64,000 nt of DNA, taken from assembly GCF_014884995.1 (NCBI RefSeq), contig NZ_JABMII010000008.1, positions 1 through 64,000 of the forward strand. Direction: 5' to 3'. The DNA is from Spirabiliibacterium pneumoniae (lineage in GTDB: Bacteria > Pseudomonadota > Gammaproteobacteria > Enterobacterales > Pasteurellaceae). Shown piece by piece: positions 48,266 through 60,771 of the stretch; position 1 is the stretch's first letter, and each line of letters opens with the position of its first letter. Below the pieces are notes generated by a model. That model did not search any database and was not told the DNA's origin. It was given only the letters and a program-made list of their open reading frames with translations. Both the position numbers and the translations under genes were made by a program.

Positions 48266-49075
48266 ATGAAAAAAATCACATTCGGTTTATTGTTGGTTTT
48301 AGCCACACCGGCGGCATTGGCAAGTCATTGGGAGTACACATTAGGCGGTGAAGTTTATCGTGAAACCTACCGTGAATATGTCAATGGAAGTGAACGTTTT
48401 ATGCAGCAGCGCGCGCATATGCACGGACTAAGTGGCGCGGCGACTTACCATTTCAATCCGCAAAGTGCGGTAATTTTAGAAGGGCGCTATGTTAAAGGTA
48501 AAAGTCATTATGTTGGCAGCGAAGGTCCAAGTGAGGAAAAACCAGAAGGCACGCCTTATGGATCGGTGACTATTCACGGTACACCACGTAACAGCTATGA
48601 TTTGCGCGCCCTTTATCAGCATCATTTTTATGCTATGCAACGTGATTGGCGTGTGCAAGTGGGGGGTGGGTATCGTATTTTAAACGATCTCAATAGCCGT
48701 AAAGACGCAGAGGATTATGATCGTAAAAACCGTTTAATTTACGCTCATATTGGCGTGAGCACTGATTTTGCGCTGCCAAACGGTTTCACGTTATCTCCAA
48801 AAATTGGCTACAATCAGCTGATTCGCGCGCGGCAGTATTCTTACATCGAGCAAACAGCCATTAATAAGCAACGCAATGGCAAAGGTTTAGAGTTTGAGTT
48901 GGGGCTGAGTAAAGTAGTTGGCAAAGGTAAGGTGACATTTTCACCGTTTTACCGTGGCTGGAAGGTGTTTGATTCCAATCGCATTGTACAAAATACCGAC
49001 GGTGAAATCGGTGAGATTGTCGAACCGAAAAACATCACCCACGAAGTGGGCGTGAAACTTTCCTACACCTTTTAA
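48266..49075 (+). CDS. Outer-membrane beta-barrel protein of unknown function
   Basis: 269 residues: signal peptide MKKITFGLLLVLATPAALA, then alternating strands with many aromatic residues (WEYTLGGEVYRETYREY, LEGRYVKGKSHYVG, WRVQVGGGYRIL, FTLSPKIGYNQLI) and a C-terminal SYTF, the terminal Phe signal for BamA insertion. These indicate a monomeric barrel of perhaps 12 strands, as in OmpG-like or KdgM-like porins; I cannot assign a family. ATG 48266 begins the signal peptide; the upstream part of the frame crosses the promoter. Confidence 0.75.
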   Translation: MKKITFGLLLVLATPAALASHWEYTLGGEVYRETYREYVNGSERFMQQRAHMHGLSGAATYHFNPQSAVILEGRYVKGKSHYVGSEGPSEEKPEGTPYGSVTIHGTPRNSYDLRALYQHHFYAMQRDWRVQVGGGYRILNDLNSRKDAEDYDRKNRLIYAHIGVSTDFALPNGFTLSPKIGYNQLIRARQYSYIEQTAINKQRNGKGLEFELGLSKVVGKGKVTFSPFYRGWKVFDSNRIVQNTDGEIGEIVEPKNITHEVGVKLSYTF

Positions 49076-49080
49076 TAAGT

Positions 49081-49106
49081 AAAAGTGCGGTCAGACCGCA
49101 CTTTAC
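49081..49106. terminator. Bidirectional USS-pair terminator
   Basis: AAAAGTGCGGT - CAG - ACCGCACTTTA between the barrel gene (plus) and the small acidic protein gene (minus). Confidence 0.75.
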
Positions 49107-49111
49107 TTTTG

Positions 49112-49414
49112 CTACCAAACAATATGAAAATCGGGGGCATCGGGGTTGGTGCTCACCAGCACTTTGGCAAACACATGCGTAAGCGCGCCGTTGGCATCTT
49201 CAAGCCCAATCCACACTTCAGCAAAGGCCTCGGGGTCAATGAGTACGCCAATTTCTTCATCCCAATTTTCTGCGGTGTCCATCAGTTGTAGGCTGCCATG
49301 TTCGGCAAACTGTGCATTGAACAGTGCGATTTGTTGCTCATTTAGGTTTTCGCCTGCCATTTCAAGAAAAATGGCATAGGCACTGTCTAAAATTTGCTCG
49401 TCGGTAAGTGTCAT
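49112..49414 (-). CDS. Small acidic protein downstream of ppc
   Basis: 100 residues from ATG 49414 (MTLTDEQILDSAYAIFLEM), preceded by GAGG. It is rich in Asp and Glu, has no signal peptide or membrane segment, and ends APDFHIVW. The first half looks helical and the second half beta (EIGVLIDPEAFAEVWIGLED). I do not recognise the family. It lies just after ppc on the same strand, with a USS hairpin between, so readthrough from ppc may transcribe it. Confidence 0.65.
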   Translation of the reverse strand: MTLTDEQILDSAYAIFLEMAGENLNEQQIALFNAQFAEHGSLQLMDTAENWDEEIGVLIDPEAFAEVWIGLEDANGALTHVFAKVLVSTNPDAPDFHIVW

Positions 49415-49428
49415 AAAACCTCGCAGGC

Positions 49429-49451
49429 AAAGTGCGGTTAAACCGCACTTT
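49429..49451 (-). terminator. USS-pair hairpin between ppc and the small acidic protein gene
   Basis: AAAGTGCGGTT - A - AACCGCACTTT, 9 bases after the ppc stop. The next gene's Shine-Dalgarno follows at once, and no T run follows on the minus strand, so termination is probably partial. Confidence 0.55.
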
Positions 49452-49460
49452 GAATTTTTA

Positions 49461-52100
49461 TTAGCCTGTATTGCGCATGCCAGCGGCAATGCCCGTGATG
49501 GTGATCATCAATGCTTGATTGAGATTAGCATCTTGTTCGGCTTCGTCCACTTGGCGTAAGCGATGGAGCAACTCCACTTGCAGCAAGTTGAGCGGGTCAG
49601 TGTAAACATTACGCAGTGCGATAGACTGTGCAATCCACGGCAAATCCGCCATCAGCTGGTCACGGTGAGAAAGTGACAGCAGCGTTTGCACATCAGCTTG
49701 CAGTTGCGCGCGCAAATGCTCACCCAGCGGCCAGAGAGATTTGTCTACCAAACGTTGGTCGTAATATTCCGCCAGCCACAAGTCTGATTTACTAAACACC
49801 ATTTCCAGCATACCGACACGGGTGGAGAAAAATGGCCATTTTTCACACATTTCTTCCACGACCGCACTTTTGCCTTGTTCAAGCAGCTGTTGAATGGATT
49901 GCGCTGCGCCAAGCCAAGCTGGCAGCATCAAGCGGTTTTGCATCCAAGCGAAAATCCAAGGGATTGCACGCAGGCTTTCCACGCCGCCTTTCGGATTGCG
50001 TTTTGCAGGGCGTGAACCCAGCGGAAGGCGGGAGAGTTCTTGCTCTGGGGTGGCAGAACGGAAATACGGGACAAAATCTGGCTGCTTGCGCACCACATCG
50101 CGATAAGCCTCACAAGAGAGGGTAGAGAGCTCATCCATAATATCGCGCCAGCCTTGTTGTGGTGATGGCGGCGGCAACAAATTGGCCTCTAAAATAGCAC
50201 TGGCATAAAGCTCAAGGCTGTCGATAGCCACTTGTGGCAGCCCGAGTTTGAAGCGGATCATTTCCCCTTGCTCAGTCACGCGCAGGCCATTTTTCAAGGA
50301 TTTAGGCGGTTGAGAGAGCAACGCGGCATGTGCTGGTGCACCACCACGGCCAATAGTACCGCCACGGCCGTGGAAAAGCGTTAGTTCAATATGTAGGCGT
50401 TCGCATAAGTTGACCAAGGCTTCTTGCGCCCGATATTGAGCCCATGAGGCCGCCATCATGCCAGCATCTTTGGCGGAGTCAGAATAGCCAATCATCACCA
50501 TTTGTTGGTTATTGATAAAGCCACGATACCAACCCACGTTGAATAGCTGTTCCATCACGCTTTCAGCGTGGTCAAGGTCATCTAGCGTTTCAAACAGTGG
50601 TGCTACTGGGATGCGTTTGGTGTTGCCTGCTTCTTTCAGCAGCAAATGTACCGCCAGCACGTCAGAGGCACTGCGCGCCATAGAGATCACATAAGCGGAA
50701 ATCACGCCTTCATTTTGTTCCGCCACCACCTTGCAGGTGTCGAGCACTTCGCGCGTTTCTTCGCTTGGGTGCCAATCAATCGGCACTAATGGACGACGTG
50801 AGTTCAGCTCACGAATCAAAAACGCCTGTTTGTCTTCTTCTGACCATTGCGCATAATCGCCTAAGCCGATATAACGGGTGATTTCAGCAATGGCCTGTGT
50901 GTGGCGGGTGCTTTCTTGGCGAATATCCATACGTGACAACGTCACACCGAAACAGCGAATGCGGCGCAACGTGTCTAGCAGCAAGCCGTTAGCGATGATA
51001 CGCATACCGCACTTATTCAGTGATTGATACACATCCAACAACGGCTCCCAAAGTTGTTCATTGCGGGTGATGATGTGCTCTTGGGTGGTGCGTGGCTGTT
51101 TGTCGCTGAGCAAGTCGTTAAAGTGATTTTGTGTTAGTTTCAACTTGGTGCGTAGCGCTTTCACGACATGGCGGTAAGGCTCTTCGTGCTCGCCATATTT
51201 TGCTGTAAACTCGGGTGAGGCCTCAACCATGGAGAGCTCGTCACATAGCAGCTTGATGTCTTCCAAAAAGAGTTCGGCTGCTTTGGCGCGAGCAAGGTTG
51301 AGTACGCGGCGAGTGATTTTGCTGGTGACAAACGGGTTGCCATCACGATCACCTCCCATCCACGATGAAAAGCGCACTGGCGTGAATTCAACTGGGAGAT
51401 GGAAGTCAAAAAATTCCACTGTGCTGTCGTTGAGTTGACGCAGAAAGTTAGGCACCGCATGCCATAAGCTGTTTTCAATCACGCTATAACCCCATTTGGC
51501 CTCTTCAAACGGGGTTGGGCGCTGGGTGCGGATTTCATTGGTGTGCCATGCTTCTGCAATCAAACGTTTGAGTTGGCGCTCAATGCTTTTGCGCTCTTTG
51601 TCAGTCAAATCAGAGTGTTCAAGCTGGCTTAAACATTTGTTGATTTCAACGTGTTTGTGGGTGAGCGAGCGGCGAGTGACCTCGGTTGGGTGAGCGGTCA
51701 GCACTAATTCGATGAGTAAATTATCAATTGCAGCCAGCACATCTTCTTTCGCAAGATTCTGTGCTTTGAGTTTCTCAAATAAGCAGCTAATGGAACGTTG
51801 GCTCAGTGCAAGATCGTTGTGGTGGCGCGAGATAGACTGATATTGCTCAGCAATGTTGGTCAGATTCAGAAAGTGGCTAAAGGCGCGCACAACAGGAATA
51901 ATTTGATCACTTGAGATGTTATCTAAAATAGATAAGAGTTGTTCACGGGCAAGATTATCCCCCGCACGAGAATTGCGGGAAAGCACGCGAATTTTTTCAA
52001 TCAAGTCCAAAATCTCGCTGCCTTGTGCTTCACTGATGGTATCGCCAAGAAAGCGCCCAAGCATGCTGATGTTGTTACGCATCTCACTATACTGCTGCAT
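49461..52100 (-). CDS. ppc: Phosphoenolpyruvate carboxylase
   Basis: Carboxylates PEP to oxaloacetate, refilling the TCA intermediates. 879 residues (E. coli 883). Motifs: [15 protein letters not shown] near 135-149 (catalytic His), [32 protein letters not shown] (second catalytic His and Arg), [12 protein letters not shown], and the conserved C-terminal NTG. Anaplerosis through PEP carboxylation supports the mixed-acid, succinate-forming metabolism usual in Pasteurellaceae (inference). Confidence 0.97.
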   Translation of the reverse strand: MQQYSEMRNNISMLGRFLGDTISEAQGSEILDLIEKIRVLSRNSRAGDNLAREQLLSILDNISSDQIIPVVRAFSHFLNLTNIAEQYQSISRHHNDLALSQRSISCLFEKLKAQNLAKEDVLAAIDNLLIELVLTAHPTEVTRRSLTHKHVEINKCLSQLEHSDLTDKERKSIERQLKRLIAEAWHTNEIRTQRPTPFEEAKWGYSVIENSLWHAVPNFLRQLNDSTVEFFDFHLPVEFTPVRFSSWMGGDRDGNPFVTSKITRRVLNLARAKAAELFLEDIKLLCDELSMVEASPEFTAKYGEHEEPYRHVVKALRTKLKLTQNHFNDLLSDKQPRTTQEHIITRNEQLWEPLLDVYQSLNKCGMRIIANGLLLDTLRRIRCFGVTLSRMDIRQESTRHTQAIAEITRYIGLGDYAQWSEEDKQAFLIRELNSRRPLVPIDWHPSEETREVLDTCKVVAEQNEGVISAYVISMARSASDVLAVHLLLKEAGNTKRIPVAPLFETLDDLDHAESVMEQLFNVGWYRGFINNQQMVMIGYSDSAKDAGMMAASWAQYRAQEALVNLCERLHIELTLFHGRGGTIGRGGAPAHAALLSQPPKSLKNGLRVTEQGEMIRFKLGLPQVAIDSLELYASAILEANLLPPPSPQQGWRDIMDELSTLSCEAYRDVVRKQPDFVPYFRSATPEQELSRLPLGSRPAKRNPKGGVESLRAIPWIFAWMQNRLMLPAWLGAAQSIQQLLEQGKSAVVEEMCEKWPFFSTRVGMLEMVFSKSDLWLAEYYDQRLVDKSLWPLGEHLRAQLQADVQTLLSLSHRDQLMADLPWIAQSIALRNVYTDPLNLLQVELLHRLRQVDEAEQDANLNQALMITITGIAAGMRNTG

Positions 52101-52267
52101 AAATTATCCTTAGTTGTAAAGTCATAATGTTGAATTTTGTGATAGATTTAACAAAAAAAGTGCGGTTTATGCAATGATATTAATCAAATTTATATCATTT
52201 TTGGAAATGTATTTTGTTTTTAATATTAAAAGTGCGGTTTTGTTAGATAATTTTTAAATTGGTGGGT

Positions 52268-52293
52268 GAAAAAATGCCCTTGCGAGCAAGGGC
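52268..52293 (-). terminator. Rho-independent terminator of ilvE
   Basis: Minus strand TGCCCTTGC - TC - GCAAGGGCA followed by a T run, beginning 8 bases after the ilvE stop. Confidence 0.9.
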
Positions 52294-52301
52294 AGATGAG
52301 A

Positions 52302-53324
52302 TTAATCCACTTTGACGATCCAACCTGCTGGCGCGCTTTTATCGCCAAACTGGATGCCAGTCAGTTCATCATAGAGTTTTTGTGTGATTGGGCCTACCTC
52401 GGTTTCAGAATAGAATACGTGGAAGTTATCACCATATTGAATGCCGCCGATAGGGGTGATGACGGCAGCCGTACCACAAGCACCCGCTTCGGCAAACTCA
52501 TCAAGTTTATCAATATAGACATCGCCCTCAATCGCTTCAAGGCCAAGGCGAGCGCGAGCGAGTTCTAGCAATGAGTACTTGGTAATGCTAGGTAAAATCG
52601 ACGGCGAATAAGGGGTGACAAATTTATTATCACGGGTGATACCAAAAAAGTTGGCTGAGCCCACTTCTTCAATTTTGGTATGTGTCTTCGGATCAAGGTA
52701 GATACAATCGCCAAATTTACGTTCATGTGCAAGATGGCCTGGCAATAAGCTGGCAGCGTAGTTGCCACCGACTTTGGCAGCACCTGTGCCGTTAGGGGCT
52801 GCGCGATCGTAGTCAGAGACAATAAAGTTGGTCGGTTGCATGCCGCCTTTGAAATAGGCACCCACAGGGCAGCAGAACACAGTGAAAATAAACTCAGGCG
52901 CTGAGTGTACGCCGATGTTGTCGCCGACGCCGATGATCAAAGGGCGAAGATATAAGGTTGCGCCAAAGCCATAAGGGGCGACAAAGCGCTCGTTGGCTTT
53001 CACCACTTGCTTACACGCATTAATAAACATCTCAGTTGGCACTTCTGGCATCAACAATCGTTGACAGCTTTTTTGCAGCCGTTGCGCATTTTGATCGGGG
53101 CGGAAGAGGTTAATTGAGCCGTCTTTGCAGCGATAGGCTTTCAAGCCTTCAAAGCTCTGTTGACCATAGTGAAGTGCGGTTGACCCTTCACTGATATGCA
53201 GCGTGTTATCTTGTGTCAACTCACCTTGATTCCATTTGCCGTCTTTCCAATGGGCGATGTAGCGATAATCGGTTTTCACATAGCTAAATCCAAGATTAGC
53301 CCAATCAATAGTGCTGTCTGTCAT
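52302..53324 (-). CDS. ilvE: Branched-chain amino-acid aminotransferase
   Basis: Last step in making Leu, Ile and Val (PLP enzyme, fold type IV). 340 residues, the longer form seen in H. influenzae, Gram-positives and eukaryotes; E. coli IlvE has 309. Visible are [20 protein letters not shown] near the N-terminus, the PLP lysine in [15 protein letters not shown], and [10 protein letters not shown] and [13 protein letters not shown] later. ATG 53324 follows AAGGAC. Upstream, on the same strand, lies the GcvB sRNA with its terminator. Confidence 0.94.
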   Translation of the reverse strand: MTDSTIDWANLGFSYVKTDYRYIAHWKDGKWNQGELTQDNTLHISEGSTALHYGQQSFEGLKAYRCKDGSINLFRPDQNAQRLQKSCQRLLMPEVPTEMFINACKQVVKANERFVAPYGFGATLYLRPLIIGVGDNIGVHSAPEFIFTVFCCPVGAYFKGGMQPTNFIVSDYDRAAPNGTGAAKVGGNYAASLLPGHLAHERKFGDCIYLDPKTHTKIEEVGSANFFGITRDNKFVTPYSPSILPSITKYSLLELARARLGLEAIEGDVYIDKLDEFAEAGACGTAAVITPIGGIQYGDNFHVFYSETEVGPITQKLYDELTGIQFGDKSAPAGWIVKVD

Positions 53325-53493
53325 AGGTTGTCCTTAAAATGTATTGAGTGATGAATTATTTTTAACCCTTTTGCGTGTGAAATCAATCTTTAATTTGCAT
53401 TTGGCTAATTTGCCGACATATCATACAGTCAGGGAAAGAATTTTACGTCCAAGGAATAGCGTGAGATGGATTTTATGATAGTATAACGCAGAT

Positions 53494-53519
53494 AAAAAAA
53501 GCCACCCAAGTGGGTGGCC
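53494..53519 (-). terminator. Terminator of GcvB
   Basis: Minus strand GGCCACCC - ACTT - GGGTGGC followed by seven T. ilvE starts 170 bases further on. Confidence 0.92.
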
Positions 53520-53624
53520 TATAAATCAAAAAATATACAGGAAGTTAAGAGTAGAACTCAAATCTAGAAAACTAGATAAAACACAACATCATACTTAAAG
53601 CAGCAGTCAATTGCTTAAGTAATG
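53494..53624 (-). ncRNA. gcvB: GcvB small regulatory RNA
   Basis: On the minus strand, divergent from gcvA exactly where E. coli has gcvB, lies an RNA of about 130 bases. It has a 5' stem-loop (CATTACTTAAGC pairing with GCTTTAAGTATG), a GU-rich single-stranded segment GATGTTGTGTTTTATC matching the E. coli R1 seed (GATGTTGTGTTG), a second hairpin TCTAG-TTTT-CTAGA, the segment AACTTCCTGTATATTT matching E. coli CACTTCCTGTACATTT, and a final terminator. GcvB uses the R1 seed with Hfq to silence amino-acid transport genes. The 5' end is inferred from the promoter. Shorter than the E. coli RNA (about 200). Confidence 0.85.
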
Positions 53625-53629
53625 GTTGT

Positions 53630-53658
53630 ATTTTAAGAGCTATCAGCGCCTACAACAA
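53630..53658 (-). promoter_or_regulatory. Putative gcvB promoter
   Basis: Minus strand TTGTTG (53658-53653), 17-base spacer, TAAAAT (53635-53630), which places the start near 53623. The gap to gcvA (53659-53710) should hold the GcvA-controlled region; I see no further gene in 53325-53710 apart from gcvB. Confidence 0.55.
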
Positions 53659-53710
53659 TCTATATTTTTTTATCGCTTGCATTAGTTTTTTTTATGAGTA
53701 AGGACGTTGT

Positions 53711-54592
53711 ATGCAGAATAAAAATTTGCCGCCACTCAATGCGCTCAAGGCGTTTGAAGCCTCAGCACGGCTGTTGAGCTTCACTAAAGCGGCAGATGAG
53801 CTGTTTGTCACACAGGCTGCGATCAGTCACCAAATAAAATTATTGGAAGACTATCTAGGTCTAGCATTGTTTGTGCGGAAAAATCGTACGCTTATGCTTA
53901 CAGACGAAGGCAGCACCTATTTTTATGATGTGCGTGCAGCATTGCAACGCCTTGCGCAAGCTACGCGCAAAATCAAAAATCAACGCTCTAGTGAGCATTT
54001 GACCATCAAGGTGCCACAAACTTTCGGCATGGCATGGTTAATACCGCACTTGGGCGAATTTAACCAGCGCTATCCGCAAATTGAAGTGGCTATTCAAGGG
54101 GTGGATTATGATGAAAGTGCGGTCATTACCGATGCTGATGTGGCGATTTTCTATGGGCGGGGTCATTGGGCAGGGCTTGAGAGCCATCAGTTATTTTCAG
54201 GCAAATTATCGATTTTGGCCGCGCCGAGTCTGCTGGCACAAAAGCCGTTGACCTCTCTTAATGCACTCAAACAGCACAATTTGTTACATATTCACAGTCG
54301 TGAAAACTGGCAAAATATGGTGGCGCACTTGGGCGTGGAGGATATTGATATTGCTCATGGTGTGGTGTTTAGCCACACGTTTATGGCGCTTCAAGCGGCA
54401 ATTCATGGGCAAGGGGTGGTGCTGGCAAATACTATTCTAACGCAAAAATACCTCAACGAAGGCTTGTTAAACGAGGTGTTTTTAACCGATGTAACAGATC
54501 CCAAATCGTTTTATGTAGTGTATCATAGCGATAACAAAGACAAAGCGCCCGTGCTGGCGTTTGTTGATTGGATTAGCCAACACCGTCAATAG
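53711..54592 (+). CDS. gcvA: LysR-type regulator GcvA
   Basis: Controls the glycine cleavage operon and gcvB in enterobacteria. 293 residues (E. coli 305): N-terminal helix-turn-helix LPPLNALKAFEASARLLSFT, LFVTQAAISHQIKLLEDYLG, and later VAIFYGRGHWAGL and LQAAIHGQGVVLANTI, all close to GcvA. The order gcvA-ygdD-rlmM with divergent gcvB is the enterobacterial one. AAGGA lies before ATG 53711. No glycine cleavage genes are in the window, so its other targets are unknown. Confidence 0.93.
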   Translation: MQNKNLPPLNALKAFEASARLLSFTKAADELFVTQAAISHQIKLLEDYLGLALFVRKNRTLMLTDEGSTYFYDVRAALQRLAQATRKIKNQRSSEHLTIKVPQTFGMAWLIPHLGEFNQRYPQIEVAIQGVDYDESAVITDADVAIFYGRGHWAGLESHQLFSGKLSILAAPSLLAQKPLTSLNALKQHNLLHIHSRENWQNMVAHLGVEDIDIAHGVVFSHTFMALQAAIHGQGVVLANTILTQKYLNEGLLNEVFLTDVTDPKSFYVVYHSDNKDKAPVLAFVDWISQHRQ

Positions 54593-54602
54593 GAGAGCAA
54601 AT

Positions 54603-55013
54603 ATGGGGAATCGATTTTTAGTGTTAGCTGCGCTGAGTGGCTTATTTTCAGTCGCTTTTGGGGCTTACAGTGCGCATGCTTTGGTCGGGGATATGACCGC
54701 ACTTGCGCAAGATTGGCTTATCAAAGCGCAAAACTATCAGTTTGTCCACACGTTAGCGTTGTTGGCGCTGGGTTTTTTCGTGGCTGCGACCAAAAACCAA
54801 GTGCAGCCGTCATGCCGTCGCATGGGGCTTAACTGGATTGGCTACAGCTGGGCGGTGGGTATTGTTTGCTTTAGTGGCAGTTTATACTTAATGGCAGCAA
54901 CAGGCACAGAGGCGGTGAAATACCTCACGCCAATTGGTGGCGTGGCGTTTTTGCTTGGCTGGGGCGCGCTTGCGGTGATCAGCATTGGCAACTGCATTAA
55001 ACCGCGGGATTAA
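54603..55013 (+). CDS. ygdD: DUF423 membrane protein YgdD
   Basis: 136-residue membrane protein with four hydrophobic segments and the DUF423 start FLVLAALSGLFSVAFGAYSAHAL. Function unknown. ATG 54603 follows AGGAG; the frame is open upstream into gcvA but not used. It follows gcvA by 10 bases and precedes rlmM by 2, as in E. coli. Confidence 0.92.
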   Translation: MGNRFLVLAALSGLFSVAFGAYSAHALVGDMTALAQDWLIKAQNYQFVHTLALLALGFFVAATKNQVQPSCRRMGLNWIGYSWAVGIVCFSGSLYLMAATGTEAVKYLTPIGGVAFLLGWGALAVISIGNCIKPRD

Positions 55014-55015
55014 GT

Positions 55016-56921
<1,906 letters not shown>

Positions 56922-56958
56922 TGCTAGAATGGCGCGAGTTTAACCCACAGGAGACGTT

Positions 56959-57402
56959 ATGCTAAAACTGACCGCACTTTTGTTGTCGAGCCTGTTTTTG
57001 GCAGCGTGTACGCCATCGATGTCAACATCATCAACTTTGCAGCAGGCACCCATTGATGCCTTGCTCAAACGCACTTGGCAGGTGGTCGCCCTTGATGGTA
57101 AACCTGTGCGCGCGCAAGATTATCAACTGCAAATCGATGATGACGGTAGACTGAGTGCTTATTTTGGGTGTAATCGCATTCTTGGCACCCTGAAACAGGC
57201 GCACGACGGGGAGTTTCAGCTTATAGAGAATGTAGCCAGCACGCGGATGTTATGTCGACATGATGATGAACAGCAAGGCATAAAGGCGCTGCAAAGTGCG
57301 GTACGCTATGATGTGGTGACACGAAAAGCGCCATTTGAGCAACTGATGCTGCGCGATGCCACAGGCAAGGTGCGGTTGGAAGCACTTTTTCAGATTTTTT
57401 GA
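56959..57402 (+). CDS. META-domain lipoprotein (HslJ-like)
   Basis: 147 residues with a lipoprotein signal: MLKLTALLLSSLFLAAC, lipobox LAAC with the modified Cys at 17. The rest fits the META/HslJ fold: TWQVVALDGKPV near 37, the conserved YFGCNRILGT and STRMLC. META proteins such as HslJ are linked to heat or novobiocin resistance and motility in other bacteria; the function here is unknown. AGGAGA precedes ATG 56959. Its USS-pair terminator is next. Confidence 0.85.
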   Translation: MLKLTALLLSSLFLAACTPSMSTSSTLQQAPIDALLKRTWQVVALDGKPVRAQDYQLQIDDDGRLSAYFGCNRILGTLKQAHDGEFQLIENVASTRMLCRHDDEQQGIKALQSAVRYDVVTRKAPFEQLMLRDATGKVRLEALFQIF

Positions 57403-57406
57403 TCAT

Positions 57407-57433
57407 AACCGCACTTTTTAGTGCGGTTTTTTA
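57407..57433 (+). terminator. USS-pair terminator after the META lipoprotein gene
   Basis: AACCGCACT - TTTT - AGTGCGGTT followed by a run of T, 5 bases after the stop. Confidence 0.88.
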
Positions 57434-57446
57434 TGATGTTATTTTT

Positions 57447-57481
57447 AATGAATATTTATTCTTAAAAGTGAATATTTATTA

Positions 57482-57484
<3 letters not shown>
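57447..57484. promoter_or_regulatory. ArgR operator: two ARG boxes upstream of argG
   Basis: Box 1, 57447-57464, TGAAT-ATTT-ATTCT (9/10 of TGAAT-N4-ATTCA); box 2, 57467-57484, TGAAT-ATTT-ATTAT (8/10). Separated by 2 bases, the usual ARG-box spacing. Box 2 overlaps the -35 of the argG promoter, so ArgR with arginine should repress. Confidence 0.85.
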
Positions 57485-58892
<1,408 letters not shown>

Positions 58893-58907
58893 GTTTAAGC
58901 ACCATCA

Positions 58908-58938
58908 CAACCGCACTTTGATTTAAAGTGCGGTTTTT
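58908..58938 (+). terminator. USS-pair terminator of argG
   Basis: AACCGCACTTT - GATTT - AAAGTGCGGTT followed by TTTTA, 15 bases after the stop. Confidence 0.88.
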
Positions 58939-59004
58939 TATATGTATTCTTTTTGTGAGTTAAATAAGATAGAATTTGAATTTATTTATACTTAAGGAAA
59001 TGAC

Positions 59005-60303
59005 ATGTTAAGTCGTAAAGAATTGGCTGTACTCGGAATGATGATTTTCTCGCTTTTTCTTGGGGCGGGCAATATCATTTTCCCACCGATGGAAGGCTAT
59101 CACGCAGGCACGCATTGGCTATTTGCTGCGCTTGGATTTGTGCTCACAGGCGTATTTATGCCATTTATCACGTTAATTGTGGTCTCAGTTAAAGGGCGTG
59201 GTGAGGCGCTTTCTACCGATTTGCCAAAATGGGCTGGAGTGCTCTTTTGGTCGATTTTGTATTTGGTGATTGGCTCTACATTCGCTATGCCACGGGTGAC
59301 AAATGTGGCATTTGAAATGGCGTGGGTGCCACTGAATATCTACAATGGCGATAACGCCCATTTGATTTTTGCGTTTGTTTTCAACATTATCGGGATGTTT
59401 TTTATGCTGGGGCGCAGCACAATGATTTCCACGATTGGGAAATTTATGGCACCAGCATTGCTGATTTTATTATTGATAGTAGCCTACGCTGTGATCACCT
59501 CACCAATTTCACCGATGGTGCAGCCAAGTCATGCTTATGCGGAAAATTCTGCCGTGACGACAGGCCTTGTCGGGGGCTATCAAACCATGGATGTACTTTC
59601 GGCTATGGCCTTTGGTGGCATTGTGGCGCGTGCGATGGCCGTCAATGGCGTAGAAAACAGCAAAGCAATTGTGAAATATACGCTCACAGCAGGTACAATT
59701 TCGGTGCTTTTGCTGACTGGGCTATATTTCTGTTTGTTCTATCTCGGGGCAACGAGTGAACAAGTGGCTGCTAGCTCCACCAACGGTGGGCAAATTTTCG
59801 CCCGATCTGTAGATGTGCTGTTTGGCCGGCAAGGTTCATGGATTATGAGTGGCATTGTGATGTTAGCCAATCTCACCACGTTGGTGGGTGTGACCAGCGC
59901 GTGCGCCGATTATTTCTCCAAATTTAACCACCGCTTGAATTACCGTTTTTTTGTTATTTTATTCACCATTTGTACGATTATTATTTCAGATACAGGGCTG
60001 GATACACTACTGCGTGTAACAATTCCTGCATTGTTGCTGATTTATCCGATTGCGATTATGCTGGTGGTGTTGCAATTATTGCGCCGTACATTGCCGAACA
60101 TTGCGTTGTCATATAACCTCACCATTGCGGTAACCGCACTTTTAAGCGCGTGCGATAGTTTGAAAAATATCGGACTGTTGCCGCAAGTCATTGATCACCT
60201 AGTGGGCTATATTCCATTAGCCAACGAAGGCTTAATGTGGCTGTTGCCAGCAGCACTGGCATTAGTTATCAGCGTGTTGTGGGGCAAAGCGACGGTGAAA
60301 TAA
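59005..60303 (+). CDS. brnQ: Branched-chain amino-acid transporter BrnQ
   Basis: Na+- or H+-coupled uptake of Leu, Ile and Val. 432 residues (E. coli 439) with about 12 transmembrane segments. The LIVCS start is visible: FSLFLGAGNIIFPPMEG, then GGYQTMDVLSAMAFGGIVA. AAGGAAA precedes ATG 59005. In E. coli this gene is among GcvB-type amino-acid transport targets; I could not find a GcvB-complementary site by eye. Confidence 0.94.
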   Translation: MLSRKELAVLGMMIFSLFLGAGNIIFPPMEGYHAGTHWLFAALGFVLTGVFMPFITLIVVSVKGRGEALSTDLPKWAGVLFWSILYLVIGSTFAMPRVTNVAFEMAWVPLNIYNGDNAHLIFAFVFNIIGMFFMLGRSTMISTIGKFMAPALLILLLIVAYAVITSPISPMVQPSHAYAENSAVTTGLVGGYQTMDVLSAMAFGGIVARAMAVNGVENSKAIVKYTLTAGTISVLLLTGLYFCLFYLGATSEQVAASSTNGGQIFARSVDVLFGRQGSWIMSGIVMLANLTTLVGVTSACADYFSKFNHRLNYRFFVILFTICTIIISDTGLDTLLRVTIPALLLIYPIAIMLVVLQLLRRTLPNIALSYNLTIAVTALLSACDSLKNIGLLPQVIDHLVGYIPLANEGLMWLLPAALALVISVLWGKATVK

Positions 60304-60315
60304 TTGCCACTTGGG

Positions 60316-60332
60316 CTGGCGCAATGCGCCAG
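60316..60332 (+). terminator. Hairpin after brnQ, possible terminator
   Basis: CTGGCGC - AAT - GCGCCAG, 12 bases after the brnQ stop. No T run follows, so termination would be weak. Confidence 0.4.
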
Positions 60333-60381
60333 TTCAGATTATAATACCTGACTAAAACATAAAACTATTTTAGAGGCAAAT

Positions 60382-60720
60382 ATGGAAACCATTGAGAGAA
60401 TTAAACAACAAATTAGCGAAAACCCGATTCTGCTGTATATGAAAGGTTCGCCGAAGTTTCCTTCCTGTGGCTTTTCAGCGCGTGCTGTGGAAGCGTTAAT
60501 TCACTGCAAAGTGCCATTTGGCTATGTAGATATTTTGCAAAACCCTGATATTCGTGCGGAATTGCCTAATTATGCCAACTGGCCAACGTTTCCACAACTG
60601 TGGGTGGAAGGCGAGCTGATTGGCGGCTGTGACATCATTATGGAAATGTTCCAACAAGGCGAACTACAGCCATTACTTAGCGAAGTGGCAGCGAAACACC
60701 AAAACGACGCTCAAGCGTGA
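60382..60720 (+). CDS. grxD: Monothiol glutaredoxin Grx4
   Basis: 112 residues with the active site CGFS (PKFPSCGFSARAVEAL) of the class that binds [2Fe-2S] clusters and passes them on, together with the glutathione-binding YANWPTFPQLWVEGELIGG. E. coli GrxD has 115 residues. TATAAT at 60340-60345 may be its -10. AGAGGC precedes the ATG. Confidence 0.95.
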   Translation: METIERIKQQISENPILLYMKGSPKFPSCGFSARAVEALIHCKVPFGYVDILQNPDIRAELPNYANWPTFPQLWVEGELIGGCDIIMEMFQQGELQPLLSEVAAKHQNDAQA

Positions 60721-60732
60721 TTTATCAAAAAT

Positions 60733-60771
60733 AAAAAGTGCGGTCAGTTTATTAGTTGACCGCACTTTTGT
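60733..60771. terminator. Bidirectional USS-pair terminator between grxD and the LysR gene
   Basis: AAAAAGTGCGGTC - AGTTTATTAGTT - GACCGCACTTTTG. This is the last uptake signal of the window; none follows to 64,000. Confidence 0.8.

Noticed and set aside
53494-53660. Attenuator with leader peptide for ilvE in place of GcvB
   Set aside because: A terminator and hairpins precede ilvE, but the only short frame there (ATG ATG TTG TGT...) has no run of Ile, Leu or Val codons, and the GcvB landmarks and divergent gcvA explain the region better.
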